Source: Nereida sp. MMG025
GTDB lineage: Bacteria; Pseudomonadota; Alphaproteobacteria; Rhodobacterales; Rhodobacteraceae
Direction: 5' to 3'
Length of the DNA stretch: 64,000 nt
NCBI RefSeq assembly: GCF_021654165.1
Contig: NZ_JAKFZN010000003.1
Span: 372,001 to 436,000, forward strand
Position numbers and translations under genes: made by a program. The notes beneath the pieces are model-generated. The model saw only the letters and a program-made list of their open reading frames with translations, was not told the origin of the DNA and did not search any database. This document shows positions 9,749 to 18,113 of the stretch, piece after piece (the stretch's first letter is position 1; each line of letters starts with the position of its first letter).

Positions 9749-10209
9749 GTTTTCATCTGGCCCAAGTCAATATCGGTCGCCTGCTGGCCCCTACGGATGA
9801 TCCGCGCGTGAAGGAATTCATGGATAATCTTGATCGGATCAACGGGCTTGGCAGACGGATGCCGGGGTTTGTGTGGATGTCGGAAGGGTCCGGAGAACCC
9901 GGAACAGGCAATACAGAAAACGCCATTGGGGGCGATCCGCTACAGGTTTTTAACCTGACTGTTTGGGAAAATGCCCACGCATTGAAAACCTTTGCATATG
10001 ACACGCTTCACGCGCGCTTTATGAACCGCGCCAAAGAGTGGTTCGAGGTGCATGAACAACAGCATTTTTGCATGTGGTGGGTGCCAGCGGGGCACCGTCC
10101 GACCCAAGATGAGGCGCTTGAGCGTTTGGCCCATCTGCGCGCGCATGGCGATACGGCCAAGGCGTTTGGCTGGAGCGGCATTGCTGCCTTTGGGCAGCCG
10201 CCAAATTAA
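9745..10209 (+). CDS. DUF3291 family protein
   Basis: 154 residues, soluble, no signal peptide. The pattern (FHLAQVNIGRL at the start, GFVWMSEG, FNLTVWENAHALKTFAY, FMNRAKEWFE, MWWVPAGHRPT) is that of the DUF3291 family, which has a dimeric ferredoxin-like (ABM-type) fold and no fixed function; some relatives act on or bind small hydrophobic molecules. The TTG start at 9745 is supported by AAAGGA 9 nt upstream and by overlap with the preceding stop. It sits between nuoF and nuoG. No link to complex I activity can be shown. Confidence 0.8.
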   Translation: MSFHLAQVNIGRLLAPTDDPRVKEFMDNLDRINGLGRRMPGFVWMSEGSGEPGTGNTENAIGGDPLQVFNLTVWENAHALKTFAYDTLHARFMNRAKEWFEVHEQQHFCMWWVPAGHRPTQDEALERLAHLRAHGDTAKAFGWSGIAAFGQPPN

Positions 10210-10283
10210 CGCTTGCCGCAGCGTCAAGAGCCTGCGAAAACCAATGACCATACAAGCCAATACATAAAGAGGGATATTGTTTT

Positions 10284-10727
10284 ATGCGTGGAGAAATTTT
10301 GAGTTTTGATGCGGCCACCGCCACAGGCCAGATCAGTGGAGATGACGGACAGCGCTATGCGTTCAACGGCACGGATGTTGAGAACGGTGTCCAGCTTGCC
10401 CGCGCAGGGGCCAAGGTTGATTTTGTGGAAGGCAATGGCGCGGCAAGCAGTGTGCATGTGATGGCCGGTGCCACTGGCGACAAATCCAAGATCGTGGCGG
10501 CTTTGCTGGCATTCTTTTTGGGCGCGCTTGGTATTCACAAATTCTACATTGGCAAAAAGAACGCGGGCATCATCATGTTGGTCGTATTTTTCTTGGGTTT
10601 TATCGCGCTTGGCATTCCGTCCATGATCATCAGCCTGATCGCGTTTATTGAGGCGATCATTTATTTGTTCAAATCCGATGCCGATTTCGAGGCACAATAT
10701 ATCCAAGGCAACAAAGCCTGGTTCTAA
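10284..10727 (+). CDS. TM2-domain membrane protein with cold-shock-like N-terminal part
   Basis: 147 residues. The first 60 or so look like an OB/cold-shock-type fold (GEILSFDAATATGQISGDDG, then RYAFNGTDV). Residues about 68-140 form a TM2 domain: two membrane helices around the conserved GIHKFYIGKK motif and a short tail. Fusions of this sort are common in bacteria but of unknown role. A strong hairpin 12 nt after the stop suggests it ends a transcription unit. It lies 75 nt after the DUF3291 gene and probably has the same promoter. Confidence 0.82.
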   Translation: MRGEILSFDAATATGQISGDDGQRYAFNGTDVENGVQLARAGAKVDFVEGNGAASSVHVMAGATGDKSKIVAALLAFFLGALGIHKFYIGKKNAGIIMLVVFFLGFIALGIPSMIISLIAFIEAIIYLFKSDADFEAQYIQGNKAWF

Positions 10728-10738
10728 GCAGGGTAGAG

Positions 10739-10768
10739 AAGGGGGAATTCGGCTGAATTCTCCCTTTG
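10739..10768 (+). terminator. Probable terminator inside the nuo gene run
   Basis: A 12-bp stem (10739-10750 with 10755-10766, one G-T wobble) with loop GGCT follows the TM2-protein gene by 11 nt. Only TTTGAT follows, so the U-tract is weak. It may end the nuoA-nuoF segment or reduce read-through into nuoG. Confidence 0.55.
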
Positions 10769-10827
10769 ATATTGAATAACAGCGCAGGCATCCTTTTGTT
10801 GTGCATCACAAACCGACAGGAGATGTC

Positions 10828-11232
10828 ATGATGAGCCGAACCGCAGCAATCCTTTTGGCGTTGAGCCTGAGCACAACTGGTGCTTTTGCCAAATCGCCTT
10901 TGTCACAAGTCGACTATATTAACGACCGCCTGTTTGCGGCAGCTGTGGGCGATGTGATCCGCAAGGAATGCGGCAGCATCAGTGCGCGGTGGGGGCGTGT
11001 TCTGTCCGAATACAACAAGATCAAAGGCCACGCCGAAGCGCTTGGATATACAGACGCCGAGATTGACGCCTATACCAAGTCGGACACGGAAAAGGCCAAG
11101 CTGAAATCACGCCGCGATGCCTATCTGCGACAGGCCGGTGCAACCCGTGGCAATGAAGCGTCTTACTGTAAAGTAGGCCGCGACGAGATAGCCAAGGGAA
11201 GTTTGATCGGAAGCCTGTTAAAAGGCGGTTAA
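10828..11232 (+). CDS. Small exported protein (DUF5333-like) before nuoG
   Basis: 134 residues with a signal peptide (hydrophobic core, cleavage after AFA near residue 23). The mature part is mostly helical and charged with two cysteines (KECGS and YCKVG) that could pair in the periplasm. Start ATG 10828 (or the ATG directly after it) is chosen because AGGAG lies just upstream; a GTG at 10801 has no such site. It matches my memory of DUF5333, a Rhodobacterales family near nuo genes, but this is unchecked. It lies downstream of a putative terminator, so it may have its own promoter. Confidence 0.75.
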   Translation: MMSRTAAILLALSLSTTGAFAKSPLSQVDYINDRLFAAAVGDVIRKECGSISARWGRVLSEYNKIKGHAEALGYTDAEIDAYTKSDTEKAKLKSRRDAYLRQAGATRGNEASYCKVGRDEIAKGSLIGSLLKGG

Positions 11233-11343
11233 AGACGCGCAGCTAGGGTGGACATCGGAATACCTTTGCGGTAGCGCGTCACGTAACAAACGCGACTGCC
11301 AGTCCCCGTTTAGCCATGGGGGCGAAAGAGGGAACCGACATTC

Positions 11344-13359
11344 ATGAGCGACCTGCGTAAAGTCAACATCGACGGCGTTGAGATTGAAGTGGACGGGGCG
11401 ATGACCCTGATCCAGGCCTGCGAAGAAGCTGGCGTTGAAATTCCACGTTTTTGCTATCACGAGCGGCTGTCCATCGCGGGCAACTGCCGGATGTGTTTGG
11501 TCGAAGTTGTTGGTGGCCCGCCCAAACCTGCGGCCTCTTGCGCGATGCAGGTGCGGGATTTGCGCCCCGGTCCCGAAGGGCAGGCGCCGCAAGTGAAAAC
11601 CAATTCGCCCATGGTCAAAAAAGCCCGTGAAGGGGTGATGGAATTTCTGCTCATCAACCACCCGCTAGATTGCCCGATCTGCGATCAGGGTGGCGAATGT
11701 GATTTGCAGGATCAAGCCATGGCCTATGGTGTTGATTTCAGCCGTTTCCGCGAGCCCAAACGCGCAGCGACCGATCTGGACCTTGGCCCACTGGTCGAAA
11801 CCCACATGACGCGCTGTATTTCGTGCACCCGTTGCGTGCGTTTCACCACCGAGGTCGCAGGCATCACCCAGATGGGTCAGACGGGCCGCGGCGAAGACAG
11901 CGAGATCACCAGTTATCTGGGCGAAACGCTGGATAGCAATATGCAGGGCAACATCATTGATTTGTGTCCTGTCGGGGCGCTTGTGAGCAAGCCCTATGCC
12001 TTTACCGCCCGTCCTTGGGAACTGACCAAGACCGAGTCGATTGATGTGATGGACGCGCTTGGCAGCAACATCCGTGTTGATACCAAAGGGCGCGAAGTGA
12101 TGCGCTTTTTGCCGCGCAACCATGACGGCGTGAACGAGGAATGGATTTCCGACAAAACCCGTTTTGTGTGGGATGGTCTGCGCCGCCAGCGGTTGGACAC
12201 GCCTTATATTCGTGAAAACGGCAAGCTGCGCAAAGCCAGCTGGCCCGAGGCGCTGAGTGCCGCTGCCGCTGCGATGGGTGGCAAGAAGGTGGTTGGTCTG
12301 GTCGGTGATCTTGCCAGCACCGAGGCTGCTTATGCGCTCAAGGCGCTGGTCGAAGGGCAGGGCGGTGTTGTGGAATGTCGCACCGATGGTGCGAAGCTGC
12401 CTGCTGGTAACCGTGGCGCCTATGTGGGCACGGCTGCGGTTGAAGATATTGATACCGCAGACAAGATCCTGCTGATCGGCACAAACCCCAAGCTGGAAGC
12501 GCCAGTGTTGAACGCGCGCATCCGCAAGGCGTGGACGCAAGGCGCTGATGTTGTTGTGGTCGGTGAGGCTGTTGATCTGACCTATGACTACGAACACATG
12601 GGTGATGACCGCGCCGCCCTTGAGCATGTTTTGAGCCTGAACATGGATGAATTGCAGGACAAAAACTGCATTGTCATCGTGGGCCAGGGCGCGTTGCGCG
12701 AAGCCGATGGTGCCGCTGTGCTGGCCACTGTTCAGGCGATTAACGAAAAGTCAGGCGGCAAGATGCTGGTGCTGCACACGGCTGCGGGTCGCGTGGGTGC
12801 CATGGATGTAGGCGCTGTGAATGATGCGGGCATGGCTGCGGTCGATGACGCAGAGGTTGTTTATAACCTTGGTGCAGACGAGGTAGAAATCGCCGCAGGG
12901 CCGTTTGTCATCTATCAGGGTTCCCACGGGGATCGCGGGGCGCACCGCGCCGATATCATCCTGCCGGCTGCGGCCTACACCGAAGAAAACGGTCTGTTTG
13001 TGAACACCGAAGGACGTCCCCAACTGGCGATGCGCGCGGGCTTTGCACCCGGTGAGGCCAAGGAAAACTGGGCGATTTTGCGTGCTTTGAGCGCCGAAAT
13101 GGGCAGCGCGCTGCCCTTTGACAGTCTTGCGCAACTGCGTCAGGCGATGGTTGCGGCCCACCCGCATTTGGGTGCTGTTGACGAAGTCGCTGAAAACGAC
13201 GTGGTCGCACTGCCCAAAGGCAAGCTTGGCAAAGCGACCTTCCGCTATGCGGTGAGTGATTTCTACCTGACCAACCCGATTGCCCGGGCGTCGGAACTGA
13301 TGGCCGAATTGTCGGCGAATGCGAAGGCCCGCGCCTCTGGCGCAATGGCTGCAGAATAA
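11344..13359 (+). CDS. nuoG: NADH-quinone oxidoreductase subunit G
   Basis: 75 kDa-type complex I subunit carrying several iron-sulfur clusters. The 2Fe-2S ligands C37, C48, C51 and C66 lie in the ferredoxin-like N-terminus. The [17 protein letters not shown] segment supplies the His/Cys ligands of N5, and [10 protein letters not shown] plus a later cysteine (DLCPVGAL) those of N4. The remainder is the molybdopterin-oxidoreductase-like scaffold without cofactor. The 671-residue length matches Paracoccus and Rhodobacter Nqo3/NuoG and lacks the N7 cluster insert of E. coli. A 111-nt gap precedes it. Confidence 0.97.
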   Translation: MSDLRKVNIDGVEIEVDGAMTLIQACEEAGVEIPRFCYHERLSIAGNCRMCLVEVVGGPPKPAASCAMQVRDLRPGPEGQAPQVKTNSPMVKKAREGVMEFLLINHPLDCPICDQGGECDLQDQAMAYGVDFSRFREPKRAATDLDLGPLVETHMTRCISCTRCVRFTTEVAGITQMGQTGRGEDSEITSYLGETLDSNMQGNIIDLCPVGALVSKPYAFTARPWELTKTESIDVMDALGSNIRVDTKGREVMRFLPRNHDGVNEEWISDKTRFVWDGLRRQRLDTPYIRENGKLRKASWPEALSAAAAAMGGKKVVGLVGDLASTEAAYALKALVEGQGGVVECRTDGAKLPAGNRGAYVGTAAVEDIDTADKILLIGTNPKLEAPVLNARIRKAWTQGADVVVVGEAVDLTYDYEHMGDDRAALEHVLSLNMDELQDKNCIVIVGQGALREADGAAVLATVQAINEKSGGKMLVLHTAAGRVGAMDVGAVNDAGMAAVDDAEVVYNLGADEVEIAAGPFVIYQGSHGDRGAHRADIILPAAAYTEENGLFVNTEGRPQLAMRAGFAPGEAKENWAILRALSAEMGSALPFDSLAQLRQAMVAAHPHLGAVDEVAENDVVALPKGKLGKATFRYAVSDFYLTNPIARASELMAELSANAKARASGAMAAE

Positions 13360-13370
13360 GGAAGAGGGCG

Positions 13371-13766
13371 ATGCGCGCAGGCGCTGCCTTTGGAATCTTT
13401 GCACTGGGGACGCTTGCGGCGTGCCAGCAAACGGTTCCAGACAGCGGTAGAGCGTTTGACCCCGTGTATGAAGGGATTGAGACCGCTTTGTTGGATGGCG
13501 ATCTGGTCAATTTCAAAGTCAAGATGCGTGGCGCGCGTGGTGCGGGCGACGTGCGATCCTATGCGGAATGCGCTGCGGCACAATACGCTTTGATCCGAGG
13601 CTATGGATTTGCGCGACATGTGCGCACAACGACCGATCTTGTGGGTGGCCAATGGCGTGGAGATGCTGTTTACACCATCTCGCCAGCACTGCCCCAAGGT
13701 TTCAAGACGATTGACGCTGAAGTGGCAGTTGCGAACTGCAGGGAACTGGGAATACCGACGGTGTGA
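13371..13766 (+). CDS. Small predicted lipoprotein between nuoG and nuoH
   Basis: 131 residues. The N-terminus is a lipoprotein signal: hydrophobic stretch, then lipobox LAAC with the acylated cysteine at residue 18. The mature domain (EGIETALLDGDLVNFKVKM, YAECAAAQYALIRGYGFAR, VYTISPALPQGF) has two further cysteines that may form a disulfide. No characterised family is recognised. It starts 11 nt after nuoG and ends 6 nt before nuoH, so it is tightly embedded in the complex I operon. A periplasmic or membrane-face assembly role is possible but unproven. Confidence 0.75.
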   Translation: MRAGAAFGIFALGTLAACQQTVPDSGRAFDPVYEGIETALLDGDLVNFKVKMRGARGAGDVRSYAECAAAQYALIRGYGFARHVRTTTDLVGGQWRGDAVYTISPALPQGFKTIDAEVAVANCRELGIPTV

Positions 13767-13772
13767 GGACCA

Positions 13773-14810
13773 ATGGCTGAATTTCTGACCACAGGCGCAG
13801 GTGTTGCGCTTATCATCGTTGCACAATGTCTGGCCGTTATCGGCTTTGTCATGGTGTCGCTCCTGTTTCTTGTTTACGGCGACCGTAAAATCTGGGCCGC
13901 TGTCCAGATGCGGCGTGGTCCGAACGTTGTGGGTGCCTTCGGGTTGCTTCAGACGGTTGCGGATGCGCTGAAATACGTTGTCAAAGAGGTCGTGGTGCCC
14001 GCAGGGGCCGATAAAACGGTCTTTATGTTGGCACCTTTGACCAGCTTTGTGTTGGCGATGATCGCCTGGGCGGTGATCCCGTTCAATGACACATGGGTGC
14101 TGGCCGATATCAATGTGGCGATCCTCTATGTCTTTGCTGTGTCCAGTCTAGAGGTTTACGGGGTGATCATGGGCGGATGGGCGTCCAACTCGAAATATCC
14201 GTTCCTTGGTTCGTTGCGATCCGCCGCGCAGATGATTTCGTACGAGGTCAGCATCGGCCTGATCATCATTGGTGTGATCCTGTCCACCGGTTCGCTGAAC
14301 TTTGGCGATATCGTGCAGGCCCAAGAAGGTGATCTGGGCTTTTTCAACTGGTATTGGCTGCCACACTTCCCGATGGTTTTCCTGTTCTTTATCAGCTGTT
14401 TGGCGGAAACAAACCGCCCGCCGTTTGATTTGCCCGAAGCGGAATCCGAACTGGTGGCAGGTTATCAGGTAGAATATTCATCAACGCCGTTCCTATTGTT
14501 TATGGCGGGCGAATACATTGCAATCTTCCTGATGTGTGCCCTGATTTCGCTGCTGTTCTTCGGCGGCTGGTTGTCACCCATCCCGTTCCTGCCCGATGGG
14601 CCGCTGTGGATGGTCGCAAAGATGGCGTTCTTCTTCTTCATGTTTGCAATGGTGAAGGCGATCGTGCCGCGCTACCGCTATGACCAACTGATGCGCTTGG
14701 GTTGGAAGGTGTTCCTGCCGTTCTCGCTGGCGTGGGTCGTGTTCGTGGCATTTGCTGCAAAATTTGACTGGTTCTGGGGCATTTACGCCCGTTGGGATTT
14801 GATTGGGTAA
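13773..14810 (+). CDS. nuoH: NADH-quinone oxidoreductase subunit H
   Basis: ND1-type membrane subunit that forms the entrance and roof of the quinone chamber in complex I. The 345 residues give about eight membrane helices. The family signatures are present: [17 protein letters not shown] near the N-terminus and [26 protein letters not shown], the strongly conserved acidic loop near the quinone site. Length and context are standard. Confidence 0.97.
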   Translation: MAEFLTTGAGVALIIVAQCLAVIGFVMVSLLFLVYGDRKIWAAVQMRRGPNVVGAFGLLQTVADALKYVVKEVVVPAGADKTVFMLAPLTSFVLAMIAWAVIPFNDTWVLADINVAILYVFAVSSLEVYGVIMGGWASNSKYPFLGSLRSAAQMISYEVSIGLIIIGVILSTGSLNFGDIVQAQEGDLGFFNWYWLPHFPMVFLFFISCLAETNRPPFDLPEAESELVAGYQVEYSSTPFLLFMAGEYIAIFLMCALISLLFFGGWLSPIPFLPDGPLWMVAKMAFFFFMFAMVKAIVPRYRYDQLMRLGWKVFLPFSLAWVVFVAFAAKFDWFWGIYARWDLIG

Positions 14811-14820
14811 GGACGACGAT

Positions 14821-15315
14821 ATGGCTAACATCGACTACACCCGCCGCGCGAAGTATTTCCTGCTGATGGACTTTTTCAAAGGGTTCCGTCTGGGGTTCCG
14901 CTACTTCTTTGCGCCCAAGGCGACGCTGAACTACCCGCATGAAAAGGGGCCTTTGTCGCCCCGTTTCCGCGGCGAACACGCGTTGCGCCGTTATCCCAAT
15001 GGCGAAGAACGTTGCATTGCCTGTAAGCTGTGCGAGGCCGTGTGCCCCGCCCAAGCGATCACCATTGATGCCGAGCCACGCGATGACGGCAGCCGCCGCA
15101 CCACGCGCTACGACATCGACATGACCAAATGCATCTACTGTGGCTTCTGTCAGGAAGCCTGCCCTGTGGATGCTATTGTCGAAGGCCCCAATTTCGAATT
15201 TTCGACCGAGACCCGCGAAGAGCTGTATTACGACAAGGAAAAATTGTTGGAAAACGGCGATCGTTGGGAAGCGGAGATTGCACGCAACCTCGAACTGGAT
15301 GCGCCGTACCGATGA
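14821..15315 (+). CDS. nuoI: NADH-quinone oxidoreductase subunit I
   Basis: TYKY-type subunit binding the two 4Fe-4S clusters N6a and N6b. Two CxxCxxCxxxCP motifs are visible (C65/C68/C71/C75 and C104/C107/C110/C114). The 164-residue length matches Paracoccus Nqo9. Start ATG 14821 has AAGGA 7 nt upstream; the earlier in-frame TTG at 14803 lies inside nuoH without a site. The stop overlaps the ATG of the following dGTPase gene (ATGA), where relatives would have nuoJ next or soon after. Confidence 0.97.
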   Translation: MANIDYTRRAKYFLLMDFFKGFRLGFRYFFAPKATLNYPHEKGPLSPRFRGEHALRRYPNGEERCIACKLCEAVCPAQAITIDAEPRDDGSRRTTRYDIDMTKCIYCGFCQEACPVDAIVEGPNFEFSTETREELYYDKEKLLENGDRWEAEIARNLELDAPYR

Positions 15316-16790
15316 GCCGCGAAAAAATGAAATGGGAAAGCCTTCTATGTGAAGAACGCTCCTTTTGGCCCTTAGACTTGGAAGTAGATGAGCGTCCGAA
15401 GAACGACGATATTTTGGATGTTTTTCAAATCGACAGTTCCCGAATTACTAATTCTGCACCTTACCATAGACTGCAGCGTAAAACTCAAGTTTTGCCATTT
15501 CCGAAAACTGATTATCCTAGATCAAGGCTTACTCATACAAATGAAGTCGCCGACTGTGGTCGGGAACTCGCTCGTATTGTCGGACGCTCAATGGTGGATC
15601 GCGCAGTTGTGACTCCCATTCAAGCAATGCAAATGGAAGACATAGTTTCAGCTGCATGTAAGGCGCATGATATTGGAAATCCCCCGTTTGGCCACTCGGG
15701 AGAGTATGCTATTCAGCATTGGGTTCAAAAAAATGTTGGTATTGAAAAGACGGCTCATGACTTACGCTTTGAAATATCTGAGAGAAAATATAGAGAGCTG
15801 TGTAATTTCGATGGGAATGGTCAAGGTTTTAGGGTGATTACCCAGACTTCTGGCTGGCGGCGTAAGGGCGGTTTGCAATTAACTTTTGCTGTCTTATCTG
15901 CATTCTCCAAATATCCTTGGTCCGTTGATCATATTACGTCCAAGAAAAAGTACAGTGTCCCAATCGGATCAGAAGGTATTGCAAAGGAGGCATTTTCTAG
16001 AACCGGTCTTAGGTGTATCGAAGAAGATGGCTACAGTTTTAAGTATGTGCGCCATCCGCTAGCCTATCTAGTGGAAGCGGCAGATGATATCTCTTACATC
16101 ACTTCGGATTTAGAAGACGCAGCTAATGCCGACGTTGCAGATCACGATCAGGTGGTAGTGTTTCTGCAATCAATAGCAGAAGATGCAATTCGGGATAGTT
16201 ATGATCGTTCGCAATTTTTGCGGCGAGAGACCAAGCTTGCAAAGGATGATAAGAAAGCACTTCGGAGATACCTAAAAGACCACGCTCAGCGCGCATTGAA
16301 GATTGCAGCTACCGACTCATTCCTTGAGAATTACGATAAGATTATGGAAGGGAATTTCTCGGGATCACTTTTTGACGAATCCCGCGTTGCAAGTCAGCTG
16401 CGAAAAGTAAGCGATTACTTTCGAACTTCAATTTATGACAACGTTGGGAAAATCAAAAATGAAGTCTTCGGAGCAACAGTAGTTTCTGGTTTGCTAGATT
16501 TCTATTTTACGGCTCTGTTCGAAGCTAAGCGGCAAATTGTTGAAGGTAAATCGCTCACCCCAGGTAATGATTGTATCGACGAGATTGTTCGTAGAAACCT
16601 AATAACGTTTCCATTGGATAATTACATTGGAGATGCTGATCTAAAAATTGTTGCGGGAAGACTAGCATCCTCCGACGCCGATGACCTCGCGCAAATGGCC
16701 ATTGACTATGTTTCGGGCATGACCGATCCCTATGCGTCGCAGGTATATCAACAGATTTTGGGTTCCGAGAGACCTGCAGTGAATTGGTAG
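15312..16790 (+). CDS. dgt: dGTPase (E. coli Dgt type), AT-rich insertion in the nuo operon
   Basis: Deoxyguanosinetriphosphate triphosphohydrolase: splits dGTP to deoxyguanosine and tripolyphosphate. The 492 residues follow E. coli Dgt (about 505) closely: [19 protein letters not shown] (metal ligand H75), [14 protein letters not shown] (H119-D120, and H128), [18 protein letters not shown] (metal ligand Asp at 258/259) and SGMTDPYA near the end. Start ATG 15312 overlaps the nuoI stop; longer reading upstream is nuoI shadow. Base composition is clearly lower in G+C than the neighbours (24 of 60 in 15421-15480), a sign of transfer. Dgt controls dNTP pools and some dGTPases act in phage defence; neither is shown here. 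Confidence 0.92.
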   Translation: MSREKMKWESLLCEERSFWPLDLEVDERPKNDDILDVFQIDSSRITNSAPYHRLQRKTQVLPFPKTDYPRSRLTHTNEVADCGRELARIVGRSMVDRAVVTPIQAMQMEDIVSAACKAHDIGNPPFGHSGEYAIQHWVQKNVGIEKTAHDLRFEISERKYRELCNFDGNGQGFRVITQTSGWRRKGGLQLTFAVLSAFSKYPWSVDHITSKKKYSVPIGSEGIAKEAFSRTGLRCIEEDGYSFKYVRHPLAYLVEAADDISYITSDLEDAANADVADHDQVVVFLQSIAEDAIRDSYDRSQFLRRETKLAKDDKKALRRYLKDHAQRALKIAATDSFLENYDKIMEGNFSGSLFDESRVASQLRKVSDYFRTSIYDNVGKIKNEVFGATVVSGLLDFYFTALFEAKRQIVEGKSLTPGNDCIDEIVRRNLITFPLDNYIGDADLKIVAGRLASSDADDLAQMAIDYVSGMTDPYASQVYQQILGSERPAVNW

Positions 16791-16794
16791 TAAT

Positions 16795-17196
16795 ATGAAC
16801 GTCACACCAAACCCATATGAAGCGATGATGCGTCAGGCGCAGGAGATGGTGAAATCCGTCAATCCTGCGTTGGAATCGTTCATGCCGAAAGGGTTTGAGG
16901 ATTTATTCACCCCGTCCAAAGACATGCTTGAAGCGACCATGGGCAAAACCTTCAATCCTGATGGGTTGGACGCAAAGACCCGCCTGCTGATCACTCTTGC
17001 AGGATTGGTTGCCCAAGGTGCGCAAGCCGAACCGCAGATCACATTGACCGTGAAAAATGCGGCAGAGGCGGGGGCGACCAAACAAGAGATCATCGAAACC
17101 ATCGCAACAATGTCCCTTCTGGGCGGCGTGCCTGCGATGAGCAATGCCATGCAACTTGCCGAAGCTGCATTAACTCCAAAGGACGCCACGACATGA
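16795..17196 (+). CDS. Carboxymuconolactone decarboxylase (CMD) family protein without cysteines
   Basis: 133 residues, all-helical, soluble. The central part, [25 protein letters not shown] and [15 protein letters not shown], is the CMD/AhpD-like fold signature. No cysteine is present in the whole protein, so the CxxC redox pair of AhpD-type members is absent and an AhpD-like peroxidase role is excluded; it is closer to the gamma-CMD branch. The start is 4 nt after dgt and the stop overlaps the nuoJ ATG, so it is coupled to nuoJ. Base composition returns to the nuo level. Function unknown. Confidence 0.82.
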   Translation: MNVTPNPYEAMMRQAQEMVKSVNPALESFMPKGFEDLFTPSKDMLEATMGKTFNPDGLDAKTRLLITLAGLVAQGAQAEPQITLTVKNAAEAGATKQEIIETIATMSLLGGVPAMSNAMQLAEAALTPKDATT

Positions 17197-17798
17197 CCGT
17201 TCTCGCCGTAGCCTTTTACGCTTTCGCCCTGTCGACGATTGCAGGGGGGCTGTTCACTGTGATCAGCCGCAACCCTGTGCATTCTGTTTTGTGGCTTATC
17301 CTTGCCTTCCTGTCGTCCGCGGGGCTGTTTGTGACCCTAGGCGCCGAGTTTGTGGCGATGTTGTTGATCATTGTTTACGTTGGCGCCGTCGCGGTCTTGT
17401 TCTTGTTTGTGGTCATGATGCTGGACGTGGACTTCGCCGAGTTAAAGGCGGAAATGGCACGGCACATGCCGATTGCTCTGTTGATCGGGGTGGTGCTGAT
17501 CATGCAACTGGCGCTGGCCTTTGGCGCGTGGGAGTTCAGCGACGGTGCTGCGGCCCGCGTTGCTGCCGCCCCCGGTGAGGCGCATAACACTGCGGCTTTG
17601 GGCCTGCTGATCTATGATAAATATATCCTTCTTTTCCAACTGTCTGGCTTGATCCTGTTGGTCGCCATGATCGGTGCGATTGTGCTGACACTGCGCCACC
17701 GTTCGGACGTGAAGCGCCAGAACGTGGTTGCCCAAATGATGCGCGATCCCGCCAAGGCGATGGAATTGAAAGACGTGAAACCAGGGCAAGGCTTGTAA
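17193..17798 (+). CDS. nuoJ: NADH-quinone oxidoreductase subunit J
   Basis: ND6-type membrane subunit of complex I. The 201 residues contain five predicted membrane helices. The third helix holds the conserved acidic/tyrosine stretch [29 protein letters not shown], where the pi-bulge and proton-path residues of NuoJ lie. The start overlaps the stop of the CMD protein by 4 nt. nuoK follows 4 nt after the stop. Confidence 0.97.
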   Translation: MTVLAVAFYAFALSTIAGGLFTVISRNPVHSVLWLILAFLSSAGLFVTLGAEFVAMLLIIVYVGAVAVLFLFVVMMLDVDFAELKAEMARHMPIALLIGVVLIMQLALAFGAWEFSDGAAARVAAAPGEAHNTAALGLLIYDKYILLFQLSGLILLVAMIGAIVLTLRHRSDVKRQNVVAQMMRDPAKAMELKDVKPGQGL

Positions 17799-17802
17799 GG
17801 CT

Positions 17803-18108
17803 ATGATTGGACTTGAACACTATTTGACCGTTGCAGCCGCACTGTTTGTCATTGGCATTTTCGGGCTGTTTTTGAACCGCAAGAATGTGATTATTCTGCT
17901 GATGAGCGTGGAATTGATGCTGCTGGCCGTGAACATCAATCTTGTCGCGTTCAGCGCTTTCCTGAATGATTTGGTCGGGCAGGTTTTTACGCTGTTCGTG
18001 CTGACAGTGGCTGCCGCCGAGGCCGCGATTGGTCTGGCGATCCTTGTCTGCTTCTTCCGTAACCGTGGCACCATCGACGTTGAAGACGTCAACGTGATGA
18101 AAGGTTAA
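17803..18108 (+). CDS. nuoK: NADH-quinone oxidoreductase subunit K
   Basis: ND4L-type subunit, 101 residues with three membrane helices. Conserved membrane glutamates, thought to take part in proton pumping, are seen in [15 protein letters not shown] and in the third helix ([14 protein letters not shown]). Spacing to nuoJ (4 nt) and nuoL (5 nt) is tight, as usual. Confidence 0.97.
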   Translation: MIGLEHYLTVAAALFVIGIFGLFLNRKNVIILLMSVELMLLAVNINLVAFSAFLNDLVGQVFTLFVLTVAAAEAAIGLAILVCFFRNRGTIDVEDVNVMKG

Positions 18109-18113
18109 GACCC

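Noticed and set aside
15129-15311. 61-codon N-terminal extension of the dGTPase
   Set aside because: This part lies wholly inside nuoI in another frame; the family start and ATGA overlap fit 15312.
15312-16790. Idea that the dGTPase gene is part of a larger mobile element or defence island
   Set aside because: No integrase, transposase, repeats or attachment sites flank it; the nuo genes resume after one small gene. Only the single gene looks foreign.
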